Shown: positions 1-5,894, counted from the first letter of the stretch. The stretch is 6,512 bases of DNA from Spirochaetaceae bacterium (GCA_031278575.1 JAITKD010000181.1:1-6512); one strand, 5' to 3'. Translations and numbers: made by a program. The notes: generated by a model not told the origin, from the letters alone.

Positions 1-250
1 TACAACCATTTTGCGGTGAAGGCAAAGATATACATGGCTTCACTGAAGAGGGCGATGGAATTACTGTCTGCTTTTAACATGGGGGATAATGGCGCTCTTG
101 CGTAACATGAGTTATTAAACAACTCTAATATATTTGAATGGAAATTATTACCGTGGCAAAACATGGCGTTTCATGTATGGAAAAGACGGCGAATATAATT
201 TGAAGTTTATATCAGCAGATGGGCATTTTGAAGCGGTTTATAACAAAGGT
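1..250 (+). pseudogene. Decayed C-terminal part of an unknown, possibly secreted or toxin-like protein
   Basis: No intact reading frame covers this stretch. The protein-like signal moves between frames. Positions 3-77 read in one frame as a segment containing GKDIHGFTEEGDGIT and then stop. From about 77 the next frame reads towards LLRNMSY, stops at 116-118, and resumes as NGNYYRGKTWRFMYGKDGEY followed by ISADGHFEAVYNK. The last part, with its aromatic residues and a GHFEAVYN motif, resembles C-terminal segments that I loosely associate with treponemal polymorphic-toxin-like proteins; this is recollection, not a search. After about 246 the same frame reads arginine- and serine-rich sequence typical of a shadow, because an inverted transporter-gene fragment begins there. 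A TTG at 134 could in principle start an 81-aa product, but nothing like a ribosome binding site precedes it. A competing reading, frame 1 from base 1 to the TAA at 103-105 (34 residues ending NMGDNGALA), would be the tail of a different gene entering from the left. I cannot decide between the two. Confidence 0.4.
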
Positions 251-424
251 AGTTCAACACCTTTTGATCAGATGCCGTCAACATACTCGCCGCGCCTGTC
301 CGCGCTGTGGAAGAAGCGGAGGCCCCACGGTCGTTCAAGAGAATCCGCGCCGCATCGGGACTGTTCACGAGGAAGTTGATGAACTTCGCCGCCGCAACGT
401 GATTCCCTCGTCAATCCCCACCAT
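246..424 (-). pseudogene. Fragment of an ABC-transporter extracellular solute-binding protein, frameshifted
   Basis: Read on the minus strand, positions 395-339 give AAAKFINFLVNSPDAARIL, followed by LNDRGASASSTARTGAAS and MLTASDQKVLNYL down to about 246. This matches the C-terminal pattern of family-1 (sugar-type) solute-binding lipoproteins, in which a KFINFL-(L/V)-N-(D/S)-P-(E/D)-A segment precedes an (E/D)RG(I/V)P-type loop. Just upstream the frame contains a stop at 413-411. The adjacent frame reads NIMVGIDEGIT from about 430, which would fit the segment before the KFINFL helix, so a one-base shift around 400-411 probably breaks the gene. The N-terminal part (signal peptide and first lobe) and the very end are missing, and no permease or ATPase gene lies nearby. 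The piece is therefore a displaced, inactive remnant. The junction with the plus-strand debris lies near 246-252. The family call rests on motif recognition only. Confidence 0.6.
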
Positions 425-482
425 GATATTTGTTTTTTTGGATTTTTTTGGGGACGGATGGAGAAGGATCGGTATAAATCCT

Positions 483-526
483 TTAGGGAAACGCTGATTA
501 ACTTGACGCTAATCGCTTTTCCCTAA
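483..526. repeat. Imperfect inverted repeat, TTAGGGAAA arms
   Basis: TTAGGGAAA at 483-491 is matched by TTTCCCTAA at 518-526. Inside these arms, GCTGATTA (493-500) faces TAATCGC (510-516), so the whole unit can fold into a long, slightly bulged hairpin. No T-run follows on either strand, so it does not look like a standard terminator. It could be a remnant of an insertion-sequence end or a miniature element, given the gene debris to its left, but no transposase or target duplication is visible. Confidence 0.5.
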
Positions 527-528
527 TG

Positions 529-554
529 TATTTGCTCATTTCATTGCGCAAATA
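529..554. repeat. Hairpin TATTTGC-N12-GCAAATA
   Basis: The 7-bp perfect arms are TATTTGC at 529-535 and GCAAATA at 548-554, with a 12-nt loop. The hairpin lies between the TTAGGGAAA inverted repeat and the GC-rich hairpin next to the recO stop. It may belong to the 3' end structure of the argA-recO transcript. Its role is unknown. Confidence 0.4.
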
Positions 555-561
555 CAACGTC

Positions 562-583
562 GCGCGGCTCCCAGGGGCCGCGC
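562..583 (-). terminator. GC-rich hairpin just after recO, possible transcript end
   Basis: GCGCGGC (562-568) pairs with GCCGCGC (577-583) around an 8-nt loop, starting 5 nt beyond the recO stop on the minus strand. The stem is strong, but on the minus strand it is followed by GACGTTG rather than a run of T. It is therefore not a typical intrinsic terminator. With the two weaker hairpins beyond it, it may protect the 3' end or assist termination. Confidence 0.35.
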
Positions 584-588
584 CGCTC

Positions 589-1359
589 CTAAATATAGTC
601 CCAACTATCAAGCCGTCTCCCCAGGGCGGCGGTTATTATCCCCAAAACCAGGGCCCGTACCTGCCGGAAGGATTCCCCCTCCGGGATATACCGGGAAAGA
701 AGGGCGGGGTTGAGGGATTCCACGGTTTTAAGCCAGCGCCGCCCGCCGGGGCCAACGGCCAAAAATTCCCCCCGGGGAGCGCCCTGGTTTTGTTTCGGGG
801 AAATTCCCCCGCAGGAGGCGCACCGCAGGCCGCCGTCCCCGGGAAAATACCATAATACTTCATCCTGCCCGGCTTCACAAGCGCAGGAGGAACAGCGGCC
901 CAGGGGGGGGCGTATCCCCAGCAGTTCCGCCCAGTTCCATAAAAAATGAATGCCTATCCGGGAACCGGTTCCTTCATCGGCCCCTTCCAGGGCGTCCAGG
1001 GTTTTGTCGATCAGGGCCAGGGCTTCGGCCCAGTTTCCGCCCCCGCCGTGGGAGGCCAAAATGGTTTCCGCCAGGGAAAGGGCGGCCATGGATCGGTGGT
1101 AGGTTTCCCGGATTCCGGGCCTCCAGGAAAGGACATCAAAGTCGGTTACCTTCCGGGTGTCCCGGACCGGATCATGGTAAACCCACAGGGTCCCCCGGTG
1201 AAAGGGGGCCACATGGGATCGGAGGCGGCTTTTAGGCCCCCCAAAGAGGGTGGCCCGGAGGATCCCCTCTTCGGCGGTGAGGAACCAGGCATCCCGGTTG
1301 GATTCCCCCGCGGCCCTGACCCGGAGGACCAGGGCGGAATAGGTAACGGTCCGGGCCAT
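589..1359 (-). CDS. recO: DNA repair protein RecO
   Basis: RecO works with RecR (and RecF) in the cytoplasm to load RecA onto SSB-coated single-stranded DNA and to anneal strands during recombinational repair. The 256-aa product has the family's usual length and layout. An N-terminal OB-fold (about residues 1-80, starting MARTVTYSALVLRVR and containing GGPKSRLRSHVAPF) leads into a helical middle part (about 85-150). A four-cysteine zinc-binding module follows, C156-x2-C159 and C180-x2-C183, then the C-terminal helical segment. The ATG at 1359-1357 lies 2 nt after the argA stop, in the string TAGGTATG, with a purine-rich CCGGTAGG just before it. This spacing supports the start and suggests coupled translation with argA. 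No promoter of its own is evident. Gene identity is based on the overall sequence pattern and the zinc-finger arrangement. Confidence 0.92.
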   Translation of the reverse strand: MARTVTYSALVLRVRAAGESNRDAWFLTAEEGILRATLFGGPKSRLRSHVAPFHRGTLWVYHDPVRDTRKVTDFDVLSWRPGIRETYHRSMAALSLAETILASHGGGGNWAEALALIDKTLDALEGADEGTGSRIGIHFLWNWAELLGIRPPLGRCSSCACEAGQDEVLWYFPGDGGLRCASCGGISPKQNQGAPRGEFLAVGPGGRRWLKTVESLNPALLSRYIPEGESFRQVRALVLGIITAALGRRLDSWDYI

Positions 1360-1361
1360 AC

Positions 1362-2687
1362 CTACCGGAGATCCAGGGCAAAAACCTTACTGTTCCGGCG
1401 GTGATCGTAGTTTTTCCGCCGTCCCGGGGGGAGGCTCTCCAGGGAACATTCCGTAAACCCCAGGGACTCAAACCAGTCGTGGGTCCGGGTGGTCAGGACA
1501 AAAACCCGGCGGAGCCCCTGTTTTACCGCCCGGTCAATAAGGAAGCGGACAATACGCCGGCCCAATCCCCTGTCGGCATAGGCCGGGTCCGTGGCAATAG
1601 CGGCGATTTCCCCCTGTCCTTCCCCCTGATGGTGGAGGGCGCCGCAGGCATGAACCGACCCGTCTATTTCAAAAACCACATAATCGGCCTTTTTTTCCTG
1701 TATGGCTTCGGAATTCCGCCGTACCAGAACCCCCTGCTGCATTAACGGCTCCATCAACCGGAGAACATCCGGGATATCCGCGGTTTTAAGCCCCCGGATG
1801 GCCTCATATTCATCGGCGTACACCATGGTCCCCGCGCCGAGGTTGGAAAAAAGCTCCCGCAGTACCGCCCCTTCTTCCCGGCCGTCGATGATGTGTACCC
1901 GCTCCACCCCGGACCGGGATGCCCGGAGGGCCAGGCGGAGTTCCGTTAGGGGTTTGTCCTCCTTCCCCGGGGAGGGATTTAATTCCAGGAGGGCCTCCGC
2001 CTCCTGGGGGGTCAGGCGGATGATCCGCCCCCGGCCGTCCATCTCGGTATTTTCCGGTATCCTATACGCCCCCTTTCTAAGCCCCTGATCGACCGAAACG
2101 ATAAAAAGTTTTACCGCCCCTAGGGCGGCGGAAGCCTCCAGGGCGATTTCATCGCTGGGCACGTTGTAGGGCTTCCCCGAAGGGCTGTAGCCGATACAGG
2201 GGAGGATGGGGACCATCCCCAGGTCGAGGATCCGGCGGATGGAATCGGTGAGGATCTTATCCACCGTTCCGGTATACTCCATATCGATCCCCTCCACTAC
2301 CCCGAGGCCCCGGGCGCGGACAAAGTTCCCAATCGCCGCGTCCACCGCGCCGGCGGAAAGGCCCGTCATAAACTGAGTAGCCGTATGAAAGGCCGCCATA
2401 ACCACAAAGGGGATGGCCTCCGCCGTGGTAATCCGGGTGGAACCGGCATACCGGCAGGTTATGCCGTATTCCCCCAGCACCGAATCGATCCGCTCCTTGG
2501 CGCCGGGGACTATCACCACCCGGAACCCCGTTTTTGCCAGGAGGGCAAGATCCTTCATCAAATAGGGGAACAGAGGATCCCCGGTAACGGGAAAATCGAT
2601 CTTAAACACCATGGTGGAACCGTCAAAACGGCTCTGGTAATAAAAGGCCTCCCGGACCAGGTCCATTTGGGATACGGATTTATTCAT
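1362..2687 (-). CDS. argA: N-acetylglutamate synthase (amino-acid N-acetyltransferase) ArgA
   Basis: ArgA catalyses acetyl-CoA + L-glutamate to N-acetylglutamate + CoA, the first committed step of arginine synthesis, in the cytoplasm. The 441-aa protein is close in size to E. coli ArgA (443 aa) and has the same two-domain plan. An amino-acid-kinase-like domain (about 24-280) contains VVIVPGAKERIDSVL (57-71) and NVPSDEIALEASAAL (175-189) and ends in RSGVERVHII (258-267), which matches the RSGV-x-R-x-H-x-I stretch of the E. coli enzyme. A GNAT acetyltransferase domain (about 293-441) contains EPLMQQGVLVRRN (313-325), the acetyl-CoA loop ATDPAYADRGLG (365-376) and VFVLTTRTHDWFESLGF (395-411). 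In this family the kinase-like domain does not phosphorylate; it typically binds the arginine inhibitor, so feedback control by arginine is likely but not visible here. The first position of the acetyl-CoA loop is Ala371 rather than the common Gln/Arg. The ATG at 2687-2685 is preceded by GGAG (2700-2697) at 9 nt. recO follows after 2 nt. Confidence 0.93.
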   Translation of the reverse strand: MNKSVSQMDLVREAFYYQSRFDGSTMVFKIDFPVTGDPLFPYLMKDLALLAKTGFRVVIVPGAKERIDSVLGEYGITCRYAGSTRITTAEAIPFVVMAAFHTATQFMTGLSAGAVDAAIGNFVRARGLGVVEGIDMEYTGTVDKILTDSIRRILDLGMVPILPCIGYSPSGKPYNVPSDEIALEASAALGAVKLFIVSVDQGLRKGAYRIPENTEMDGRGRIIRLTPQEAEALLELNPSPGKEDKPLTELRLALRASRSGVERVHIIDGREEGAVLRELFSNLGAGTMVYADEYEAIRGLKTADIPDVLRLMEPLMQQGVLVRRNSEAIQEKKADYVVFEIDGSVHACGALHHQGEGQGEIAAIATDPAYADRGLGRRIVRFLIDRAVKQGLRRVFVLTTRTHDWFESLGFTECSLESLPPGRRKNYDHRRNSKVFALDLR

Positions 2688-2696
2688 CCGGCATAA

Positions 2697-2731
2697 CTCC
2701 GCGCTTCCTTAGGAAAATTTTTCAAAGTATA
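2697..2731 (-). promoter_or_regulatory. Probable argA-recO promoter -10 and ribosome binding site
   Basis: On the minus strand TATACT (2731-2726) matches the sigma-70 -10 box well. The -35 is poor (about TATAGA at 17 nt). Transcription would start near 2719, giving a leader of roughly 30 nt before argA. That leader contains the palindrome TTCCTTAGGAA (2705-2715) and the Shine-Dalgarno GGAG (2700-2697). The -10 sits inside the perfect palindrome AGTATACT (2726-2733), so a plus-strand -10 is equally present at this spot. Confidence 0.45.
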
Positions 2732-2758
2732 CTATATTTTTAATAAATTCTATAGACC

Positions 2759-2786
2759 TTGGACGAAAAAATCATTATTCTATAAC
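2759..2786 (+). promoter_or_regulatory. Probable sigma-70-type promoter of lon
   Basis: TTGGAC (2759-2764) and TATAAC (2781-2786), separated by 16 nt, are close to the TTGACA/TATAAT consensus. This is the best plus-strand promoter in the intergenic region. Transcription would begin near 2793, leaving a leader of about 130 nt before the lon ATG. No CIRCE element (TTAGCACTC-N9-GAGTGCTAA) is present, so HrcA control is not indicated. Confidence 0.55.
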
Positions 2787-2795
2787 AAGGAGCTT

Positions 2796-2811
2796 GGCTT
2801 AAAAATAAGCC
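2796..2811 (+). promoter_or_regulatory. lon leader hairpin 1
   Basis: GGCTTA (2796-2801) and TAAGCC (2806-2811) form a perfect 6-bp stem with an AAAA loop. It begins within a few nucleotides of the predicted transcription start, so the lon mRNA would carry it close to its 5' end, where such stems can stabilise a transcript. No T-run follows, so it is not a terminator. Confidence 0.45.
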
Positions 2812-2832
2812 GGTCCGTTTCTCTTAAATCTC

Positions 2833-2870
2833 AGGCTGGGGTTTCAAAATTCGATGTTTTGAAACAGCCT
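2833..2870 (+). promoter_or_regulatory. lon leader hairpin 2 with a 9-bp palindrome (possible operator or dispersed repeat)
   Basis: GTTTCAAAA (2841-2849) and TTTTGAAAC (2857-2865) are perfect inverted arms around TTCGATG. The stem continues after a GGG bulge with AGGCT (2833-2837) pairing to AGCCT (2866-2870), giving 14 bp in total. As DNA it could be an operator for a dimeric regulator placed downstream of the promoter. As RNA it is a strong leader stem. It could also be a dispersed genomic repeat. Confidence 0.5.
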
Positions 2871-2875
2871 TAGAT

Positions 2876-2897
2876 AAAAAGCAGTTTTTGCTTTTTT
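2876..2897 (+). terminator. Terminator-like hairpin in the lon leader (possible attenuator)
   Basis: AAAAAGCA (2876-2883) pairs with TGCTTTTT (2889-2896) around GTTTT, and the second arm ends in six T (2892-2897). The A/T-rich stem with a T-run is the shape of a weak intrinsic terminator. It lies only 24 nt before the lon ATG, so most lon transcripts would have to read through it. Because the arms are A- and T-runs, the folding energy is modest and the resemblance may be coincidental. Confidence 0.4.
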
Positions 2898-2921
2898 AAT
2901 ATATCATTCATAAGTTTAAAG

Positions 2922-5384
2922 ATGCCGGAACAAAGCGTAGTCCCCATAGATCAGATTCTTCCCCCCAAATTATCCCTGGTAGCCCTCATGGGCCGCCCCA
3001 TTTTTCCGGGGATCTTTACCCCCATTATGATTGGGAACCCCGCGGATGTAAAGGTCATCGACGATGCCGTGGCCGGGGATGGGCTCATCGGCCTCTTGAT
3101 GTTGATGAACGAGACCGAGACGCCGGCCGTCGGCGACCTCTATAAGGTGGGTACGGCGGCAAAAATCGTAAAAAAAATAAACCTCCCCGACGGAGGGGTG
3201 AATATTTTTATCTCCACCCTTAAACGGTTCAGGATAAAAAAGGCCCTGAACCCCGCAAACCCCATCGTGGCCGCGGTCGCCTATTTGGAGGATGAGGAGG
3301 ATAATACCAGTGAGGTAAAGGCCCTGACCCGGGCGTTGATCAGCGAAATGAAGCAAATTTCCGAAAACAACCCCCTGTTTTCCGAAGAAATGCGCCTGAA
3401 CATGATCAACATCGATCATCCCGGCAAAATCGCCGATTTTATCGCCAGCATCCTCAATATTGATAAAACCGAACAGCAGAAAATCCTGGAGGTCCTCAAC
3501 GTCCGCAAGCGGATGGAACAGGTTCTGGTTTTTATCAAAAAAGAACAGGAATTGCTGCGGATCCAGAAAAGAATCCAGAAGGAAATCAACGAAAAGATAG
3601 AAAAATCCCAGCGGGACTATTTCCTTAAGGAGGAGCTTAAGGCAATCAAAACCGAATTGGGGATGACCACCGACGCGAAAAGTTCCGAATACCAGCGCTT
3701 TAAGGAAAAAATCGACGTCTTTAAGTTTGAGGGCGAGGTTAAAGAGGCGGTAGAACAGGAACTGGAAAAACTCAACCTTATGGACCCGAATTCCGCGGAA
3801 TTTACCGTAACCCGGAATTATCTGGATGTGATTGTAAACCTCCCCTGGAACAACCCGGAACCGGAAAATTTCGATCTGACCTGCGCCCGGAATATTCTGG
3901 AGAAGGACCATTACGGCCTCAAGGATGTGAAGATCCGTATTGTGGAATACCTGGCGGTTCGGAAATTGCGGCGGGACACCAAGGGGTCCATCATTTGCCT
4001 CGTCGGACCGCCGGGGGTGGGTAAAACCTCCCTGGGAAAGTCCGTAGCCCGGGCCCTGGGGAAGCAGTTTTTCCGCTTCTCCGTGGGGGGTATGCGGGAT
4101 GAGGCGGAAATCAAGGGACACCGGCGTACCTATATCGGCGCCATGCCCGGAAAGATCATCCAGGGCCTTAAAATCGTAAAAAACAAAGCCCCGGTTTTTA
4201 TGATCGATGAGATCGACAAAATGGGGGTGAGTTTTCAGGGGGACCCCGCCAGCGCCCTCCTGGAAGTCCTGGACCCGGAACAGAACAGCAGCTTTCGGGA
4301 TCACTACCTGGACCTTCCCTTTGATATATCCCATATTTTCTTTATCGTTACCGCCAATACCCTGGATACCATTCCCCCTCCCCTTTTGGATCGGATGGAG
4401 ATTATTCAGCTTCCCGGTTATATCGATCAGGAAAAAATCGAGATCGCCAAACGGTACCTGATACCCAAAAGCCTGGAAAAAAGCGGCCTGAAAAAAACCC
4501 AGGTAAAATATTCCCAGCAATCCCTGCTTCATATCGCCAACGGGTATGCCCGGGAGGCGGGGGTCAGGAATTTTGAAAAAAACCTGGACAAGATCCACCG
4601 GAAACTGGCGAAACAGATCGTGGAGAGCGAAGAGATCAAGGCCGGGAGCAAAACGGACGGGGGGGAGGGCCCTAAAGTCAACGGGGCTTTAACGGAAAAT
4701 TCCCCGGCGCCAAACAAGGCCGCCGCTGCCGCCGGTATTCCCCCGGGGACGCCGGCTAAATTTACCATAGATAAAAAACTCATCGAAAAACACCTGGGCA
4801 AACCCCTCTTCCCTGAAGAAGTCTTAAAACGGGCCGACCGGCCGGGGATGTCGGTGGGCCTCGCCTGGACCAGTATGGGGGGGGACACCCTGGTGATCGA
4901 AGCGATTTCGGTGGCCGGTAAGGAGGGGTTCACCCTCACCGGCAAAATGGGGGACACCATGAAGGAATCCGCCGCCATCGCCATGACCCTGGCGCGGAAA
5001 CTGGGGGCGGAGCGGTACGGGATCGACACCGTGTGGTTTGAAAAAAACCATATCCACCTCCACATCCCCGAAGGGGCCACCCCCAAGGACGGTCCCTCCG
5101 CGGGGATCACCATGGCTACGGCCCTCCTTTCCCTGATACGGAACCGGGTTATCACCGATAAGCTGGTCATGACCGGCGAACTTTCCCTTACCGGCCAGGT
5201 TCTCCCCATCGGGGGGCTCAAGGAAAAAACCATCGCCGCCCAGCGTAATAAGGCCCGGCATATCATCATCCCCAAACAGAACCTCCGGGATTTGGACGAG
5301 ATCCCCGATCATGTAAAAAAGGGGATCGAATTCCATCCCGTGGAACGGTTTGAGGAGGTATTGGCCCTGGCCCTGCCGGATTAG
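2922..5384 (+). CDS. lon: ATP-dependent protease Lon (La)
   Basis: Lon is a cytoplasmic homo-oligomeric AAA+ serine protease that unfolds and degrades damaged and selected regulatory proteins. The 820-aa product has the complete LonA plan. The N-terminal substrate-binding domain (about 15-205) is followed by a charged helical, coiled-coil-like segment (about 205-285). The AAA+ module has Walker A GPPGVGKT (362-369), Walker B VFMIDEID (425-432), sensor-1 Asn479 in TANT, arginine finger Arg491 in LLDRMEII, and sensor-2 Arg549 in EAGVRN. The protease domain (about 635-820) has Ser726 in PKDGPSAG and Lys769 in GGLKEK, 43 residues apart as in E. coli (S679/K722). Residues about 570-612 form a low-complexity linker rich in G, A, P, K and E between the ATPase and protease parts. 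The start is the first ATG after an in-frame stop at 2871-2873. No clear Shine-Dalgarno precedes it, only TTTAAAG. A small unknown gene follows after 4 nt. Confidence 0.97.
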   Translation: MPEQSVVPIDQILPPKLSLVALMGRPIFPGIFTPIMIGNPADVKVIDDAVAGDGLIGLLMLMNETETPAVGDLYKVGTAAKIVKKINLPDGGVNIFISTLKRFRIKKALNPANPIVAAVAYLEDEEDNTSEVKALTRALISEMKQISENNPLFSEEMRLNMINIDHPGKIADFIASILNIDKTEQQKILEVLNVRKRMEQVLVFIKKEQELLRIQKRIQKEINEKIEKSQRDYFLKEELKAIKTELGMTTDAKSSEYQRFKEKIDVFKFEGEVKEAVEQELEKLNLMDPNSAEFTVTRNYLDVIVNLPWNNPEPENFDLTCARNILEKDHYGLKDVKIRIVEYLAVRKLRRDTKGSIICLVGPPGVGKTSLGKSVARALGKQFFRFSVGGMRDEAEIKGHRRTYIGAMPGKIIQGLKIVKNKAPVFMIDEIDKMGVSFQGDPASALLEVLDPEQNSSFRDHYLDLPFDISHIFFIVTANTLDTIPPPLLDRMEIIQLPGYIDQEKIEIAKRYLIPKSLEKSGLKKTQVKYSQQSLLHIANGYAREAGVRNFEKNLDKIHRKLAKQIVESEEIKAGSKTDGGEGPKVNGALTENSPAPNKAAAAAGIPPGTPAKFTIDKKLIEKHLGKPLFPEEVLKRADRPGMSVGLAWTSMGGDTLVIEAISVAGKEGFTLTGKMGDTMKESAAIAMTLARKLGAERYGIDTVWFEKNHIHLHIPEGATPKDGPSAGITMATALLSLIRNRVITDKLVMTGELSLTGQVLPIGGLKEKTIAAQRNKARHIIIPKQNLRDLDEIPDHVKKGIEFHPVERFEEVLALALPD

Positions 5385-5388
5385 CGCC

Positions 5389-5790
5389 GTGTATACCCAT
5401 CCCAAGCTCACCGCCTTTACCGGCGCCTTGGAAGCCCTGTTCCATGAGGTCGATGAAGCCCTGGAGGAAAAGTGGGGGGACCGTTTTTCCCCGCACCCAA
5501 ACCGGCCTAAACGGGGGGAAACCGGAAACCCGGAGGCGGACGGCCTTTTTGAATTGGCCCCGGATTTTACCCCGGGAATAGGTTCGGAGCGGGGCCGGGG
5601 CTACATCGTGTCCTTACGGATCGCCACCCTTGAACCGGTTCAGCCGGCCCTGTTTGAGGCTTTTATGGAAGAAGCCGCCCAGCAAATCCGGGAAAAACTC
5701 CCCCGGTATTTCCCTGACCGGAACCTTGAGGTGGTCCGGGACGGCAAACGGTTCAAAATCATCGGCAATTTTTCCCTGGGGGATGCGTAG
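5389..5790 (+). CDS. Conserved-looking protein of unknown function coupled to lon
   Basis: This 133-aa protein has no recognisable enzyme motif, signal peptide or membrane segment, and is probably cytoplasmic. I chose the GTG at 5389, 4 nt after the lon TAG, giving MYTHPKLTAFTGALEALF. No ribosome binding site is visible next to it, so initiation probably depends on ribosomes finishing lon. A TTG at 5350 would give a longer form overlapping lon, but those 13 extra residues look like a shadow of the lon frame. Visible parts are an amphipathic N-terminal helix (about 5-29), a Pro/Arg/Gly-rich stretch HPNRPKRGETGNPEADGLF (36-54), FTPGIGSERGRGYIVSLRIATLE (60-82, a likely strand), a helix (about 84-105) and a C-terminal VVRDGKRFKIIGNFSLG (115-131). 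The compact alpha/beta pattern and clean codon use argue for a real gene. I associate similar proteins with treponemes but know no function. Its position suggests co-expression with Lon, not necessarily a Lon-related role. Confidence 0.78.
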   Translation: MYTHPKLTAFTGALEALFHEVDEALEEKWGDRFSPHPNRPKRGETGNPEADGLFELAPDFTPGIGSERGRGYIVSLRIATLEPVQPALFEAFMEEAAQQIREKLPRYFPDRNLEVVRDGKRFKIIGNFSLGDA

Positions 5791-5815
5791 CCCGGAATTG
5801 GGCGCCTCTAGGGGA

Positions 5816-5874
5816 AGGGGGGGCTGTTTCCGTGCCGCTTCCGCGCATTGCCGCCCTTATTCCCCGCCCCCCCT
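5816..5874. repeat. 9-bp perfect inverted repeat AGGGGGGGC / GCCCCCCCT
   Basis: AGGGGGGGC (5816-5824) and GCCCCCCCT (5866-5874) are perfectly complementary across a 41-nt spacer, starting about 25 nt after the stop of the lon-linked gene. The arms are G- and C-runs, so part of the match reflects base composition. It could form the base of a large stem-loop at the 3' end of the lon transcript. Confidence 0.45.
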
Positions 5875-5881
5875 GCGCTCC

Positions 5882-5894
5882 GGCCCTGCGGGCC
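5882..5894. repeat. Short GC hairpin GGCCC-TGC-GGGCC
   Basis: GGCCC (5882-5886) and GGGCC (5890-5894) form a 5-bp GC stem with a TGC loop, flanked by near-mirror CGCTCC and CTCCGC. It is a stable REP-like hairpin. No T-run follows on either strand. Confidence 0.4.

Noticed and set aside
219..497. 92-aa plus-strand frame with a CPRCG motif that might suggest a zinc ribbon
   Set aside because: There is only one such cysteine pair, and the same DNA reads as solute-binding protein on the minus strand, which explains it better.
946..1404. 152-aa plus-strand open frame opposite recO
   Set aside because: The composition is Gly/Pro-rich and repetitive, and it is antisense to an intact RecO with a conserved zinc module.
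1702..2088. 128-aa plus-strand open frame opposite argA
   Set aside because: It is Ser/Arg-rich and antisense to ArgA, with no motif and no ribosome binding site.
2688..2921. CIRCE/HrcA heat-shock operator before lon
   Set aside because: TTAGCACTC-N9-GAGTGCTAA is not present; the palindrome found here has different arms and spacing.
2970..4598. 542-aa open frame on the minus strand inside lon
   Set aside because: It lies wholly antisense to a clearly real Lon gene. Its translation has no domain pattern, and its openness is a by-product of lon codon use.
5350..5388. Upstream TTG start giving a 146-aa form of the lon-linked gene
   Set aside because: The 13 extra residues overlap lon and look like a shadow. 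The GTG at 5389 begins the protein-like part immediately after the lon stop.
4529..5411. Two overlapping minus-strand open frames over the 3' half of lon (to 5275 and to 5411)
   Set aside because: Both are antisense to the Lon protease domain, lack recognisable motifs and have shadow-like composition.
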